Under the pieces are notes generated by a model. The model was not told the origin of the DNA. It ran no database searches and saw only the letters and a program-made list of their open reading frames with translations. DNA of 64,000 nt from the NCBI RefSeq assembly GCF_001536285.1, contig NZ_FAOZ01000010.1, positions 62,001 to 126,000 on the forward strand, written 5' to 3'. This document shows positions 36,973 to 47,100 of this stretch, piece after piece. Position 1 is the stretch's first letter; each line of letters starts with the position of its first letter. A program made the position numbers and the translations under genes. This DNA comes from Parafrankia irregularis. GTDB taxonomy: Bacteria; Actinomycetota; Actinomycetes; Frankiales; Frankiaceae.

Positions 36973-38877
36973 ATGTTGGGCTGGAGAAGTACCGTTGTCG
37001 CGCGTACGGCGGCACGGCGGCGGCGTCAGCGGTTTCCGCCGCTCGCGCTCGCGGCGCTGCTGATCACCGCTCTGGCAGGCGGCTCACTGGCAACAGCCGT
37101 GGCGGCAGCCGCCGAGAGCCCGGCAGCCGGGTCCGAGTCCTCGGGCACCACCGCCGAGCCCGAGCCCGTGGCCGCGTCCACCCCACGGCCGTCGCCACCG
37201 CCGCCGCCGCCGCCATCGCCTGCGCCGGTGGCGACCGCTGCCACTGCGGACACGCAGGCTCGCCACGACACGTCCGGCGATGCCACACCGCCCGCGCGCA
37301 CGTCCACGCCCGCACGCACGTCCACGCCCGCACGCACGTCCACGCCCGCACGCACGTCCCCGCCCGCACGCACGTCCCCGGCCACGCGCACGTCCACGGC
37401 CACGCGCACGTCCACGGCCACGCGGAGGTCGCAGGCCGCCTCGACCGCGCCATCGACACGTGCCGCACCCGCGACATCGGCAGGAGCGGCGACCCGGGCA
37501 CCGTCGACGAAGCCGACGACAACGACTCGGGCGCCATCCACGAAGCCGGCGACAACCACTCGGGCACCGTCCACAAAGCCGGCGACGACGACCCGGGCTA
37601 CGTCCACAACCCCGGCGGCACGGGCGACACAGGCGCCGCCACCGACGTCACGCGCAACACGGACGACGAAGGCCACTCCGACACGAACGACCAAGGCCAC
37701 GCCGACACGGATACCGACGCCGGCGCAGCGGCCCGCGCCGACGCGCTCGCCGGCATGTCCAGGTTCTGGCCGGGGCTACGGTGCGCAGCGCGCAGCGTCC
37801 TGCCCGCCGGCCGGTAGCCCGACCCGCGGTACCGGGAGCACGTCCGGCGGCGGGCCGGACGGCGGAGCCACCACCACGGGCAACGGGCCGGGGAACGGCA
37901 TCCCGGATCCCGGCACGGGAGGCGGTGTAGGCGGGACGGGCACTGCCACCAGCGGGACGAGCGGCACGAGCGGCACGGACGGGAGCACGGGCACCAGCGG
38001 GTCGGGATCCGGTTCCGGTTCGGGTTCCGGTTCCGGTTCCGGTGGCGGCACGGGCCCAGCGGGCGGCAGCGGTACCGGGAATGGCAGCGGTACCGGGAAT
38101 GGCACTCCGTGGGTGCGCTGCGCCGACGGTTCCTGGGCACCGACGTCCGCCGCCTGCCCGGTCCAGCGTGTTCAGTGCCCCGACAGCCCGGTCAGCGTGG
38201 CGGTCGGAGAGCAGTGTCCCAGGCCGGCGGCGACCAGGAGGACGTCCGTCGCCTGCTGGGACGGCTCGTCCGCGCCGAGCACCGCCGACTGCCCGCCGGG
38301 GCGCACCTTCTGCCCGGGCGGAGTCACCGTGCCTCTCGGCGGGAGATGCGCCGAACCGGTCGAGACGGTGGCCTGCCGGGCGGGGAGTGTGCGGGTGCTG
38401 GGTGTCTGCACCCCGATCGCGAAGGCGGGCGCTCCGCAGCCGGCGCGCGGTGTGCCGGTGGCACGCGAACCGGAACCCGGCGAGCTGCGTTTCGACCGCT
38501 ACGTGTTGTCCGCCGGTGACCCTCTCTACGCTCAGGGCGCCGGCTGCGCACCAGGCGGTGAGACGATGCTGACCGCGGGCGGTGAGCTCGTCGGGCGCAC
38601 CGTCGCCGACCAGGACGGCCGCTTCGAGACGGTCGTGCGTTTCGCCAGCTTCCGGCCGGGCCACCGGCAGGTCGTCGCCGACTGTGGCGTTCGGCTTCAG
38701 GCCGGGGTCGACATGATGCTGGTCTCGGCCGACAGCAGTGTCTCCGTCTCGTCCCTGCTGCTGCTTTTCTGCCTCGCCGCCGGAGGCCTGGCTGTCCACC
38801 AGCAGGCGGCGCCCGGGCGCCGGCGGCTGCCCGGCCTGCCGGCCGTCGCCCCGAGCACGGCCGGCCGCGACGGATGA
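36973..38877 (+). CDS. Surface protein with Thr/Pro repeat stalk and C-terminal anchor
   Basis: Protein of 634 residues from the ATG at 36973 (GGGGGCAGG upstream). Signal segment FPPLALAALLITALAGG; long low-complexity stalk (about 50-390) with Pro runs, ARTSTP hexapeptides, APSTKPATTTR undecapeptide repeats, a Gly/Ser run; a Cys-rich region (about 375-490) with repeated W-x-x-C-x-D-G-S-W/S-A-P-x-S-x-x-C-P and CPG units; then a folded domain (ELRFDRYVLSAGDPLYAQGAGC) and a hydrophobic segment (VSVSSLLLLFCLAAGGLAVH) with a basic tail as anchor. The ATGA overlap with the kinase gene downstream shows they are co-translated, suggesting it is a partner or substrate of that kinase. No known family. 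Confidence 0.75.
   Translation: MLGWRSTVVARTAARRRRQRFPPLALAALLITALAGGSLATAVAAAAESPAAGSESSGTTAEPEPVAASTPRPSPPPPPPPSPAPVATAATADTQARHDTSGDATPPARTSTPARTSTPARTSTPARTSPPARTSPATRTSTATRTSTATRRSQAASTAPSTRAAPATSAGAATRAPSTKPTTTTRAPSTKPATTTRAPSTKPATTTRATSTTPAARATQAPPPTSRATRTTKATPTRTTKATPTRIPTPAQRPAPTRSPACPGSGRGYGAQRAASCPPAGSPTRGTGSTSGGGPDGGATTTGNGPGNGIPDPGTGGGVGGTGTATSGTSGTSGTDGSTGTSGSGSGSGSGSGSGSGGGTGPAGGSGTGNGSGTGNGTPWVRCADGSWAPTSAACPVQRVQCPDSPVSVAVGEQCPRPAATRRTSVACWDGSSAPSTADCPPGRTFCPGGVTVPLGGRCAEPVETVACRAGSVRVLGVCTPIAKAGAPQPARGVPVAREPEPGELRFDRYVLSAGDPLYAQGAGCAPGGETMLTAGGELVGRTVADQDGRFETVVRFASFRPGHRQVVADCGVRLQAGVDMMLVSADSSVSVSSLLLLFCLAAGGLAVHQQAAPGRRRLPGLPAVAPSTAGRDG
37291..37434. repeat. 18-bp tandem array, 8 copies, in the surface-protein gene
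   Basis: Eight contiguous units of CCCGCACGCACGTCCACG or GCCACGCGCACGTCCACG type, encoding the ARTSTP/ATRTST hexapeptide stalk. A second, 33-bp-period repeat encoding APSTKPATTTR follows at about 37497-37600. Confidence 0.9.
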
Positions 38878-41378
38878 CGATGAGCTCATCCACCTCCCCG
38901 GACCCGCCTGCCGACCCGGCCGAGGTCGGCCGGTACCGGTTGGTGCGGCGCCTCGGGGCGGGCGGAATGGGCACCGTCCACCTGGGTGTGGACCACGCCG
39001 GCCGCCAGGTGGCCGTCAAGCTCATCCGCACCGATCTGGCCTCCCGGCCGGAGTTCCGGGAGCGGCTCAAGCAGGAGGCGGACAGCGCCCGGCGGGTCGC
39101 CCGGTTCTGCACGGCCGCGGTTCTGGACGTCGACGTCACCGGGGACGTCCCGTACCTGGTCACGGAGTTCGTGGACGGGCCGACCCTGGCCGGGTCGGTA
39201 CGTGCGCGCGGGCCACTCAGCCACTCGGAGCTGCATCTGCTCGCCGCGAGCATGGCCACCGCGCTGATGGCGATCCACCGCGCGGGAATCGTGCACCGGG
39301 ACCTCAAGCCGGGCAACATCGTGCTGTCCAGGCTCGGTCCGAAGGTCATCGATTTCGGCATCGCCCGCGCGCTCGACACGGCCGTCTTCTCCAGCCGGGA
39401 CCAGGCGGTGGGCACACCCGCGTTCATGGCACCCGAACAGGCCCGCAGCGGCCTGATCACCCCCGCGGCGGACGTGTTCGCCTGGGGCGGGGTGCTCGTC
39501 TACGCCGCGACCGGCCATCATCCGTTCGGCACCGGCCCGGCCGCCACGCTGCTCCGCCGGGTGGTCAACGACGAACCGGCGCTGGACGGATTCGAGGATT
39601 CCCTGCGCCCGCTCGTCGAGGACGCGATGCGCAAGAACCCGCAGGAGCGGCCCACCGCCGAGCAGCTCTACGCCCGCCTGCTCGATCTGCGCCACACCGA
39701 GTCCGAGCCACCTGTGGGGCCGCCGCTCGCAGAGGTGACGGTGCTGATCGAGCCGGTCACCCCGCGAACGCCCGGCACGGCGGCGACCCCCGTGGACGCA
39801 GTGACGCACTCACTGTCCCCGCCGGCCCACACGTCGACGTCGACCGCGGCGACGGTGATGGTCCCGCCGGACTCCGCTGACCCGGAGCCAGCGATCCCCG
39901 CTCGTCCCGCCGCGGCCGAGATCGTCGAGACCCATCCGACCGTCATCCCGTCGACGCCGCCCGCGGGGACCGGCCCCGAGCGGCGAGAGCCGGAGCGGCG
40001 AGAGCCCGTGCGGCCGAAGCCGGGCGGGAAGCCCACCGGACGGGCCGGGCGGGCCGGGCGGGCCGGGATTGGGCGGCGCGGGGCGAGAGCGCTCGCGGCC
40101 ATCCTCGCCGTGGTCGTCGCCGCGGTTGTGCTCGTCGCCCTGTCCAGGAGCGGCGAGTCGCCACCGGCGGACACCCCCGCGCAGGTCGCGGCCAGAACGC
40201 TGCGCCTGCAGGTCGAGAACCGCCCGCTTGCCCGCCGACTCGCGCTGGCGAGCTACCAGGCGTCGCCGGACTCGCCGGCCACCCGGTCCGCAATGATCGG
40301 CCTGTTCGCCGCGGACCTCGATCCGCTGGCCGTGCCGCTCGGCAGCCGGGTGCTGAGCGCCGCGCTGCGCCCGGACGGCCGACTGCTCGCGGCCGGGACG
40401 GAGGCCGGGACGATCGAGTTGTGGGCCGTCGGCGGCGGCGCCGACCCGGCCGGCCTCACCCATGCCGACACCATCACGAACGTCGGCGACTGGGTGTACT
40501 CGGTCGCGTTCCATCCGAACGGAAGCGTGCTCGCGGCCGGTGTCGGTAACGGTCAGGTCCGTCTGTGGGACCTGGCGAACCCGGCACGGCCGAAGGCACT
40601 GGCCACCATGAGGTTCCACCAGGACAGGGTTCGCTCGATCGCCTTCGCCCCGGATGGCCAGGTCCTCGCCTCCGGCGGGGACGACGGGCAGATCGCGTTG
40701 TGGACGGTGGCTGATCCGTCGAATCCCACCCGGGTCTGGGCGGCTGACGGCGCCACCGCCGGGATCCGAGCGGTCGCGTTCTCGCCGCGCGGCCGGTTGC
40801 TTGCCTTCGGCGGCAACGACGGCACCGTGCGGCTGTGGGACGCCACGGATCCCGCGCGCCCCACGGCGCGACCCGCACTGCGCGGCGGTGAAAGTGGCGG
40901 CGGAGGTGGCGGGCGGACGCTGCAGGCTGTCGCCTTCTCCCCCGATGGTTCGGCACTCGCCGCCGGCGGTATCGACGGCTCGGTGCAGCTGTGGGGGGTC
41001 CGTTCGGCAGAGGCGGTCGACCTCGGCTCGACCGCCGGCGGCCTGGGCGGTGTGACCAGCGTCGGCTTCGACCAGGACGGCGGGATCCTCGCCACCGCGG
41101 GCGAGGACGACATCGTCCGGCTGACCGACGTCTCGTCGCCGGCCCGGCCCGTCCCGCTGACCGGTCTGCGCGGGCACACGAAGGCGGTGAACGCGGTCGT
41201 GCTGACGCCGGACGGGCGGACCGTGCTCTCGGCCAGCGGGGACGGATCGGTCCGGGTCTGGACCATCGACCCCGCGGCGCTGGCCCGGAACGCCTGCGCC
41301 GACCCGGCGAACCAGATCTCCACGGGGGAATGGCGTGAGCACTTCGGGAGCCTGCGCTTTGAACCGCCGTGCGCCTGA
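38874..41378 (+). CDS. Membrane Ser/Thr protein kinase with WD40 propeller
   Basis: Protein of 834 residues. PknB-type kinase domain (about 20-275): glycine loop LGAGGMG, K49 in VAVK, catalytic D143 in HRDLKPGN, D160 of DFG, and APEQ. A Pro/Thr-rich juxtamembrane linker leads to one transmembrane span (about 408-425; ILAVVVAAVVLVAL). The C-terminal part (about 485-815) contains seven or so WD40 units with recurrent VAFSPDG...LLAAGG...VRLW patterns, expected outside the cell in this topology. It starts in an ATGA overlap with the surface-protein gene. A propeller sensor on a bacterial Hanks kinase is known in actinomycetes and cyanobacteria; the ligand is not. Confidence 0.93.
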   Translation: MTMSSSTSPDPPADPAEVGRYRLVRRLGAGGMGTVHLGVDHAGRQVAVKLIRTDLASRPEFRERLKQEADSARRVARFCTAAVLDVDVTGDVPYLVTEFVDGPTLAGSVRARGPLSHSELHLLAASMATALMAIHRAGIVHRDLKPGNIVLSRLGPKVIDFGIARALDTAVFSSRDQAVGTPAFMAPEQARSGLITPAADVFAWGGVLVYAATGHHPFGTGPAATLLRRVVNDEPALDGFEDSLRPLVEDAMRKNPQERPTAEQLYARLLDLRHTESEPPVGPPLAEVTVLIEPVTPRTPGTAATPVDAVTHSLSPPAHTSTSTAATVMVPPDSADPEPAIPARPAAAEIVETHPTVIPSTPPAGTGPERREPERREPVRPKPGGKPTGRAGRAGRAGIGRRGARALAAILAVVVAAVVLVALSRSGESPPADTPAQVAARTLRLQVENRPLARRLALASYQASPDSPATRSAMIGLFAADLDPLAVPLGSRVLSAALRPDGRLLAAGTEAGTIELWAVGGGADPAGLTHADTITNVGDWVYSVAFHPNGSVLAAGVGNGQVRLWDLANPARPKALATMRFHQDRVRSIAFAPDGQVLASGGDDGQIALWTVADPSNPTRVWAADGATAGIRAVAFSPRGRLLAFGGNDGTVRLWDATDPARPTARPALRGGESGGGGGGRTLQAVAFSPDGSALAAGGIDGSVQLWGVRSAEAVDLGSTAGGLGGVTSVGFDQDGGILATAGEDDIVRLTDVSSPARPVPLTGLRGHTKAVNAVVLTPDGRTVLSASGDGSVRVWTIDPAALARNACADPANQISTGEWREHFGSLRFEPPCA

Positions 41379-41390
41379 CACCGCACCCAC

Positions 41391-41415
41391 CCGGAAACCC
41401 GATTCCGGTTTCCGG
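41391..41415 (+). terminator. Hairpin after the kinase gene
   Basis: Perfect 9-bp inverted repeat CCGGAAACC / GGTTTCCGG with a 7-nt loop, starting 12 bp after the kinase stop. No T-run. Probable intrinsic terminator or processing hairpin. Confidence 0.65.
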
Positions 41416-41890
41416 GCTCTCTGCTCAGGAACAAAAATTCCGGAGTCCCGGCGGTCCGGCCGTTCGGCGCGGTAAAGTTGCCGCTGGATTCAGGGGGGTA
41501 GGCGCCGCGAGCACCATCGGGGCCGTGACGGGCACCGGGCGACCACCGCGGCGGTAGGCGGAGTCAACATTCCGCTCTGTTTTCAGCGAAGGAGATCCGT
41601 CGTTACGCGCGGATAGAACCGGTCGGACAAGGCGGTCGAATCGGACAAGCCCGACGAGGCTTCCGGTTCAGCGTTGCGCGATGGTGAACAGTTAAATGCG
41701 GAAGATTGATATCTGACGGTATCGCCCTACGTTTCTGCTACACATGGTCCGCATCGGACAGTCCGGTGCGGAAATTCCCCGCAATGAATGCTCAGTTTCT
41801 GATGCGTAGGTCGGATCCGGGCCCGCTGCCGTCACTGACGGTCAGCGCAGGAAGGCACGGCCGCGGCGACCTGCCGGACAGGGGCCAGAA
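41416..41890. promoter_or_regulatory. Regulatory gap upstream of the five-gene cluster
   Basis: A 475-bp non-coding stretch, locally richer in A/T around 41560-41780 (for example GTTAAATGCGGAAGATTGAT). Its main feature is the 25-bp palindrome at 41748-41772. Short in-frame openings here show no coding character. The promoter of the cluster must lie here. Confidence 0.5.
41748..41772. promoter_or_regulatory. Near-perfect 25-bp palindrome, operator candidate
   Basis: Outer arms TCCGCA (41748-41753) and TGCGGA (41767-41772) and inner arms CGGAC and GTCCG are mirrored around a central base at 41760. Only the two single bases between arms and the centre break the symmetry. It ends 118 bp before the metallophosphatase ATG. 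A dimeric repressor or activator site is the natural reading. Confidence 0.65.
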
Positions 41891-44140
41891 ATGGACGACG
41901 TGCCGCTGCAGGTCGCGGCTCTCCCAGGCATCATCGCGGGCCCCGTGCTGCGCCGGGTGACCCGGACGAAGGTGTCCGTGTGGCTGGCGCTGAGCCGGCC
42001 GGATCCGGTCACGCTGCATGTCCGCAGAGCCGGGGTGCCCGCCTCGGAGATCGCCGCGGGGAGCGCGACGCCGGTCAGGGTCGGCGGCAGCCTGTGGATC
42101 GTGGTCGTCACCGGCACCGCACCGGGCGGGCAGTTCACCGCGGGTGACCTCTACGAGTACCGGATCAGCTCACCCGGCTGGCCCGAACCGAACTGGGGCG
42201 AGGTCTCGATCGGCACCGGGCGACCGGCGTTCCCCGCCCCACCCGCTTCCCTCGATGACCTGACGATCCTGCACACGTCCTGCCGCAAGGTCCACGGCAA
42301 CGGCCGGGACGGCCTGGCCGAGGCCGAGGAGCTCATCACCGGGCGGCTCGCCGCGGGCACACCGTCCGCCCGCCCGCACCTGCTCGTCATGTCCGGTGAC
42401 CAGATCTACGCCGACGAGGTTCCAGCCCCGCTGGTGCCGCGGATCCGCCGCATCGCCACCGATCTCGTCGCCGTCGACGACGCGGCGCCGTTCCTGCCGC
42501 TGCCGGCGATCGGGGGGCGGCAGGCCCGCTCGGAGGCCTATCACCTCACCTCCTCGGCGGCGAGCGACCATCTCTGGCGGTTCGGCGAGTTCCTGGCGAC
42601 CTACCTGCTCTACTGGTCCGACACGCTCTGGCCGGCGACCGTGCCGGCCTGGGCGGACGTCGCGCCCGGTGACGTCGCCGCGGACAGCGGCCTCGACGAG
42701 GCGTCGTGGGCCGAACTGCGCGCGGCCGTGGAGCTGTTCCGCGCCGGGCTGCCCGCCGTCCGCAAGGTGCTGGCGACCGTGCCGATCCTCATGGTGGCCG
42801 ACGACCACGAGGTGACCGACGACTGGAACCTCGACCACCCGTGGGCGGAGGCGGTCTACGCCGACGCGGCCGCCAGCCGCATCGTGACCAACGGGCTGCT
42901 CGCGTACGTCCTGTGCCAGCACTGGGGCAACACCCCGGAGCGGTTCACCGCCGCCGGCAGCCCCGAGGCCGCCGTCCTCGCCGCCGCCGTCCATACCGGC
43001 GCCTCCCCTGACACCCCGGCCCTGCGGCAGCTCCTCGGTGTTCCGGCCGGGCCGCCACCGCCGCCGCCGTCGGTCCTGCGCGACCTGACGGCTCCCGGAA
43101 CGCTGCGCTACGACTTCACCCTCGGCCCGGACGACGGCTGGCCCGTCCGGCTGCTCGCCCTCGACGAGCGCACCGCCCGCGAGTTCCACCGCGTCGACCA
43201 TCCGGCCGCGCGGATCAGCCTCGACGCCCTGGCACTCATGGTGCCGGAGCCCGGTGGCCTCGCCCCGGTCCCGCTCACGTTCGTCGTCGCACCGGCGCCG
43301 ATCCTCGGCACCCACCTGGTCGAGCACCTGATCCAGCCGGCGGCGAGCCTGATACCCGGCGGGTCGATCTTCGCCGACTTCGAGTCCTGGTCCGCGGCGA
43401 CCGCCAACCACCAGGAGCTACTGCGGCGCCTCACCGCACTGGGGCCGCTCGTCGTGCTGTCCGGCGACGTCCATTTCAGCGGCACGGCCGCACTGACCTA
43501 CACCCGCGCCGGGACGACGACGCGCGCGGCGCAGATCACCAGCAGCGCGGCGCGAAACGCGGAGGTGAAGACCATGGTCCTGCACCTGTTCGGGGACCTC
43601 GCCATGCGCCTGGGGCTGGAGCGGCACCGGGCGTTCAACGGCTACGCCGACCTCGGCCTGCCGCAGCGGGCGCAGCTCGCCGCCCCGCCGCCGGGGGCGG
43701 ACCTGCCCTACGACGAGTTCACCGACGTGTTCCTCGGCCGGGTGTTCCGGGCCGCGCAGGAGACTCCCACCGTCCTGTCCGAGGAGATCGCCGACGCCTA
43801 CGGGCTGACGCCGGGGCCCGGGGACTGGCGCTTCGAGGTGACACCGGTGGACGACGAGACCATGCCCGGCCCCGGTCCGCTGCTGACCGACATGACGGCC
43901 GCGCCCGCCCCGGCCGGGTGGACATCGTGGGACCCGGCCAGGTCGTACCTGATGCTCAAGGCACTGCGTGCCGGTGACCTGCACCGGATCGGGCGCATGT
44001 TCGTCGGGCTGCCGCAGCTGTCGCTGCTGGAGTTCGAAGCCACGCCGTTGGAGGTGCGGCACCTGATCGTCTCGCCGGTCGGCAACCATCCGTCCCCCGC
44101 CGCCCGCCAGCAGACGGTCACGAAGGTGCGGCTCGTCTGA
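41891..44140 (+). CDS. PhoD-type metallophosphatase-fold protein
   Basis: Protein of 749 residues without a signal peptide, so cytosolic, unlike exported PhoD. N-terminal beta domain (about 10-110) of the Fn3-like kind seen before PhoD catalytic domains. Metal-site motifs: D170 in MSGDQIYAD, D304-D305-H306-E in ADDHEVTDDWN, and D526/H528 in LSGDVHFSG. These three are the recognised PhoD/calcineurin-like blocks, so the site looks complete. The region after about 580 is extra and unassigned. First gene of a five-gene unit: its TGA shares a base with the next ATG (TGATG). A phosphodiesterase or phosphatase role is expected; the substrate is unknown. Confidence 0.85.
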   Translation: MDDVPLQVAALPGIIAGPVLRRVTRTKVSVWLALSRPDPVTLHVRRAGVPASEIAAGSATPVRVGGSLWIVVVTGTAPGGQFTAGDLYEYRISSPGWPEPNWGEVSIGTGRPAFPAPPASLDDLTILHTSCRKVHGNGRDGLAEAEELITGRLAAGTPSARPHLLVMSGDQIYADEVPAPLVPRIRRIATDLVAVDDAAPFLPLPAIGGRQARSEAYHLTSSAASDHLWRFGEFLATYLLYWSDTLWPATVPAWADVAPGDVAADSGLDEASWAELRAAVELFRAGLPAVRKVLATVPILMVADDHEVTDDWNLDHPWAEAVYADAAASRIVTNGLLAYVLCQHWGNTPERFTAAGSPEAAVLAAAVHTGASPDTPALRQLLGVPAGPPPPPPSVLRDLTAPGTLRYDFTLGPDDGWPVRLLALDERTAREFHRVDHPAARISLDALALMVPEPGGLAPVPLTFVVAPAPILGTHLVEHLIQPAASLIPGGSIFADFESWSAATANHQELLRRLTALGPLVVLSGDVHFSGTAALTYTRAGTTTRAAQITSSAARNAEVKTMVLHLFGDLAMRLGLERHRAFNGYADLGLPQRAQLAAPPPGADLPYDEFTDVFLGRVFRAAQETPTVLSEEIADAYGLTPGPGDWRFEVTPVDDETMPGPGPLLTDMTAAPAPAGWTSWDPARSYLMLKALRAGDLHRIGRMFVGLPQLSLLEFEATPLEVRHLIVSPVGNHPSPAARQQTVTKVRLV

Positions 44141-47100
44141 TGGCCGAGAAGTCACTCATCGAGGTGATCTCCGCGGCTTTCGCGGATGCCATGCGCTCGG
44201 CGCTGGACGGCACGAACCCGGCGCTGCCCCCGCTGAGCCCACCGGACGCGGCCGGCGCCCGGGCCGCCATCGAGCAGCTCGCCGACCGCGCCGGCGGTGT
44301 CACCGACGCGGCGGACCCGGTTGCCTGGCTGCAGGCGCTGGAAAGCTGGCGGGACACCGCGTCCGACGTGGCCGACCGGGCCTTCACCGGCCCGAACCCG
44401 GCCGAGCAGGCGTTCGTCCGCTTCCTCACCGAGCGGATGCCGCGCACGGCTGCCTTCCTCGCGCTGACCGGGGTGATCAGCCATACGCCGGACGGCCCGG
44501 CCCGGGTCGACCGGCCGAAGCTGCGCGCGCTCGTCACCGACCCGGGCACGCTCGTCAACGAGGGCCTGTGGGACGCGCTGCTCGCCGATGTCGGCCTGCC
44601 CGGCACCGGCCGCCTTCCCGCGGTGCTGGTCGGGCTGCTGCTGCTGGCGCCGCAGACCGTGCTCGCGCTCACCCGAGGCGATCTGCGCGTCGCGGGCCTG
44701 TCCGCGCCGCCGACGGCGCAGCCCGGCCCGTGGCGGGTGTTCCGCGAGGCCACCGAGGGCTGGATCTCCATCACCGTCCCGATCGGCGACCCCGCCGACC
44801 CGCAGCCCAACCCCCGCGACATGTTCGACTGGGCCGCCGACCTGACACCGGACCTGTCGGGCACGCTGGCAATCCGTTCGCAGCGCCACGACCTCGGCGG
44901 CGGGAAGCGCCGCACGGTCTTCGAGATGTGGCTCGCGCTGGCGGCCGAGGAGGACCGCTGGCAGTACGACTTCGGCAGCGGCTGGTACCTGCGGGTCGAG
45001 CCCGGCCTGACCGGCGGTTTCGGCTACGACGGCTCCTGGCACGGGGCGTTCCGCCAGTTCGCCCTCGACCCGGCCCGGCTGCCCGGGCCCGGTGACCCGG
45101 TCGAGGTCACGTTCGGCCGGGAGCTCGACGCTGGCGCGCCCGACATCGCCTTCGGCCCGCCGTACGACACCCGCCTGGTGCTCCGTGACCTCGGGCTGTT
45201 CCTGCGGCTGCGCGAGGACCACCCGGTCGTCGAGGTGGGCCTGTTCCTGCACGGCCTGTCGGCGGTGCTCACCAACCGCTGGTTCCGCACGTTCGGGGTG
45301 ACCGACACCGTCTTCCGGGACGGGATCCGGCTCGACCTGGATCTCGACCTCGCCTACGTCGAGGGCCGCGGTGTCGTGCTGGGCCTGTCCAGCGGCCTCG
45401 ACGTCACCCTCGGCATCGACGCGGAGTTCGGGAAGAACGCCCCCGTCGGCTTCAAGCTGCACAGCATCCGCATCCACGTCCCGGTGCGGGCCACCGAGGA
45501 CAGCTTCGACGTCCGCGCCGAGGTGCGCTTCCACATCTCGACCCATCTCGGCCCGGTGAGCCTGGTCGCCGACGGGCTCGGCGGCTGGGTGGGCTACTGG
45601 TCGGAGGACGACACCAGGAAGTACGTCGGTCTCCTCCCGCCGACCGGCGCCGGGCTGGAGATCTCCGCGGGCCCCTTCACCGGGGGCGGTTACCTCGACT
45701 TCACCGGCGGCCCGAACGAGCGGTTCGGCGGCGTCATCCACGTCAAGGTCGGCACGTTCGAGGTGACGGCCTTCGGCCTGCACGAACTGACCGGCGAACC
45801 AGGCGCGGCGAACCGCCCCACCTCGGTCATCGTCGTGCTCGGCGTGCGCTTCTCCCCTGGCATCCCGCTCGGGTTCGGTTTCGAGATCTCCGGTTTCGGC
45901 GGCCTGGTCGGCATCAACCGGCGGGCCGACACCGACGCGCTGCGGGAGCGGCTCACCAGCGGCGCGGCGGGCAACGTGCTGTTCGCCGAGGATCCGATCC
46001 GCAACGCGCCGCGCCTGCTCGACGACCTCGACCACCTCTTCCCGCGCAACGCGGGCACCCACGTGTTCGGCCCGACGATCCAGATCAGCTGGCTGAACAT
46101 CGCCGGGCACAAGGTGTTCCGGTTCGACGTCGGGCTCTTCTTCGAGTTCCCCGGGCCGCGGCGCATCGTGCTGCTGGGCTCCGCCCGCGCCCAGCTGCCG
46201 CCGCTGGCCGGCGGCCCGCACCTGATCGACATCCGGTTCGACATCGTCGGGTTCGTCGACTTCCCGAAGCGGATCGTCGAGGTCGACGCGACCCTCATCA
46301 ACTCCTCGGTGATGGAGATCTTCCACCTCACCGGCGACCTGGCGTTCCGGATCGCCTGGGGCGACCATCCGTACCTGCTGCTGAGCTTCGGTGGCTTCCA
46401 CCCGAGGTTCACCCCGCTGCCCGCGCAGTTCCCGGAGCTCGCCCGGCTCGCGCTCACCGTCAAGCCGGGGAAGCTCCCGGGCGGGGTGTTCTTCCGCGCC
46501 GAGGCCTACCTGGCCATCACCTCGAACACGGTGCAGTTCGGCGGGCAGGTGGAGCTCGGCTACAAGGCCGGCCCGCTCAACCTGATCGGTTTCGTCGCCC
46601 TCGACGCGCTCATCCAGTTCACCCCGTTCCACTTCGAGGTCACGATCAGCGCCGGGGTGCGGCTGCGCTGGAAGTCGACGAACCTCGCCGGGGTCCGGCT
46701 CGAAGGCACCCTGTCCGGCCCCGGGCCGTTCACGATCAGCGGCAAGGCCTGCTTCGAGATCCTCTGGTTCGACATCTGCGCCGACGTCAGGATCCAGCTC
46801 GGCAGCTCCGGGCAGCCGACCGCACCGCCGGTCAGCAGCGTCGTGCAGGCGCTGCGCCCGCAGCTCACCGAGCCGGCCAACCTGACCGCGCTCGACGGCG
46901 ACGACAACGAGGTCATCCAGGCCAGGCGGCCCGCGGCCGCCGGCGGCCATCCGCTGGTCTCCCCGCTGGGGGCGCTGAGCTGGGCGCAGAAGCGCACCCC
47001 GCTGGGCCTGACCCTCGACCGGTTCGACGGCGTGCCGCTGGCGGCACCGCAGCGGGTCGTCGTGGAGTCCCCGCGGGCCGCGGGCCCGGAGCAGGACTGG

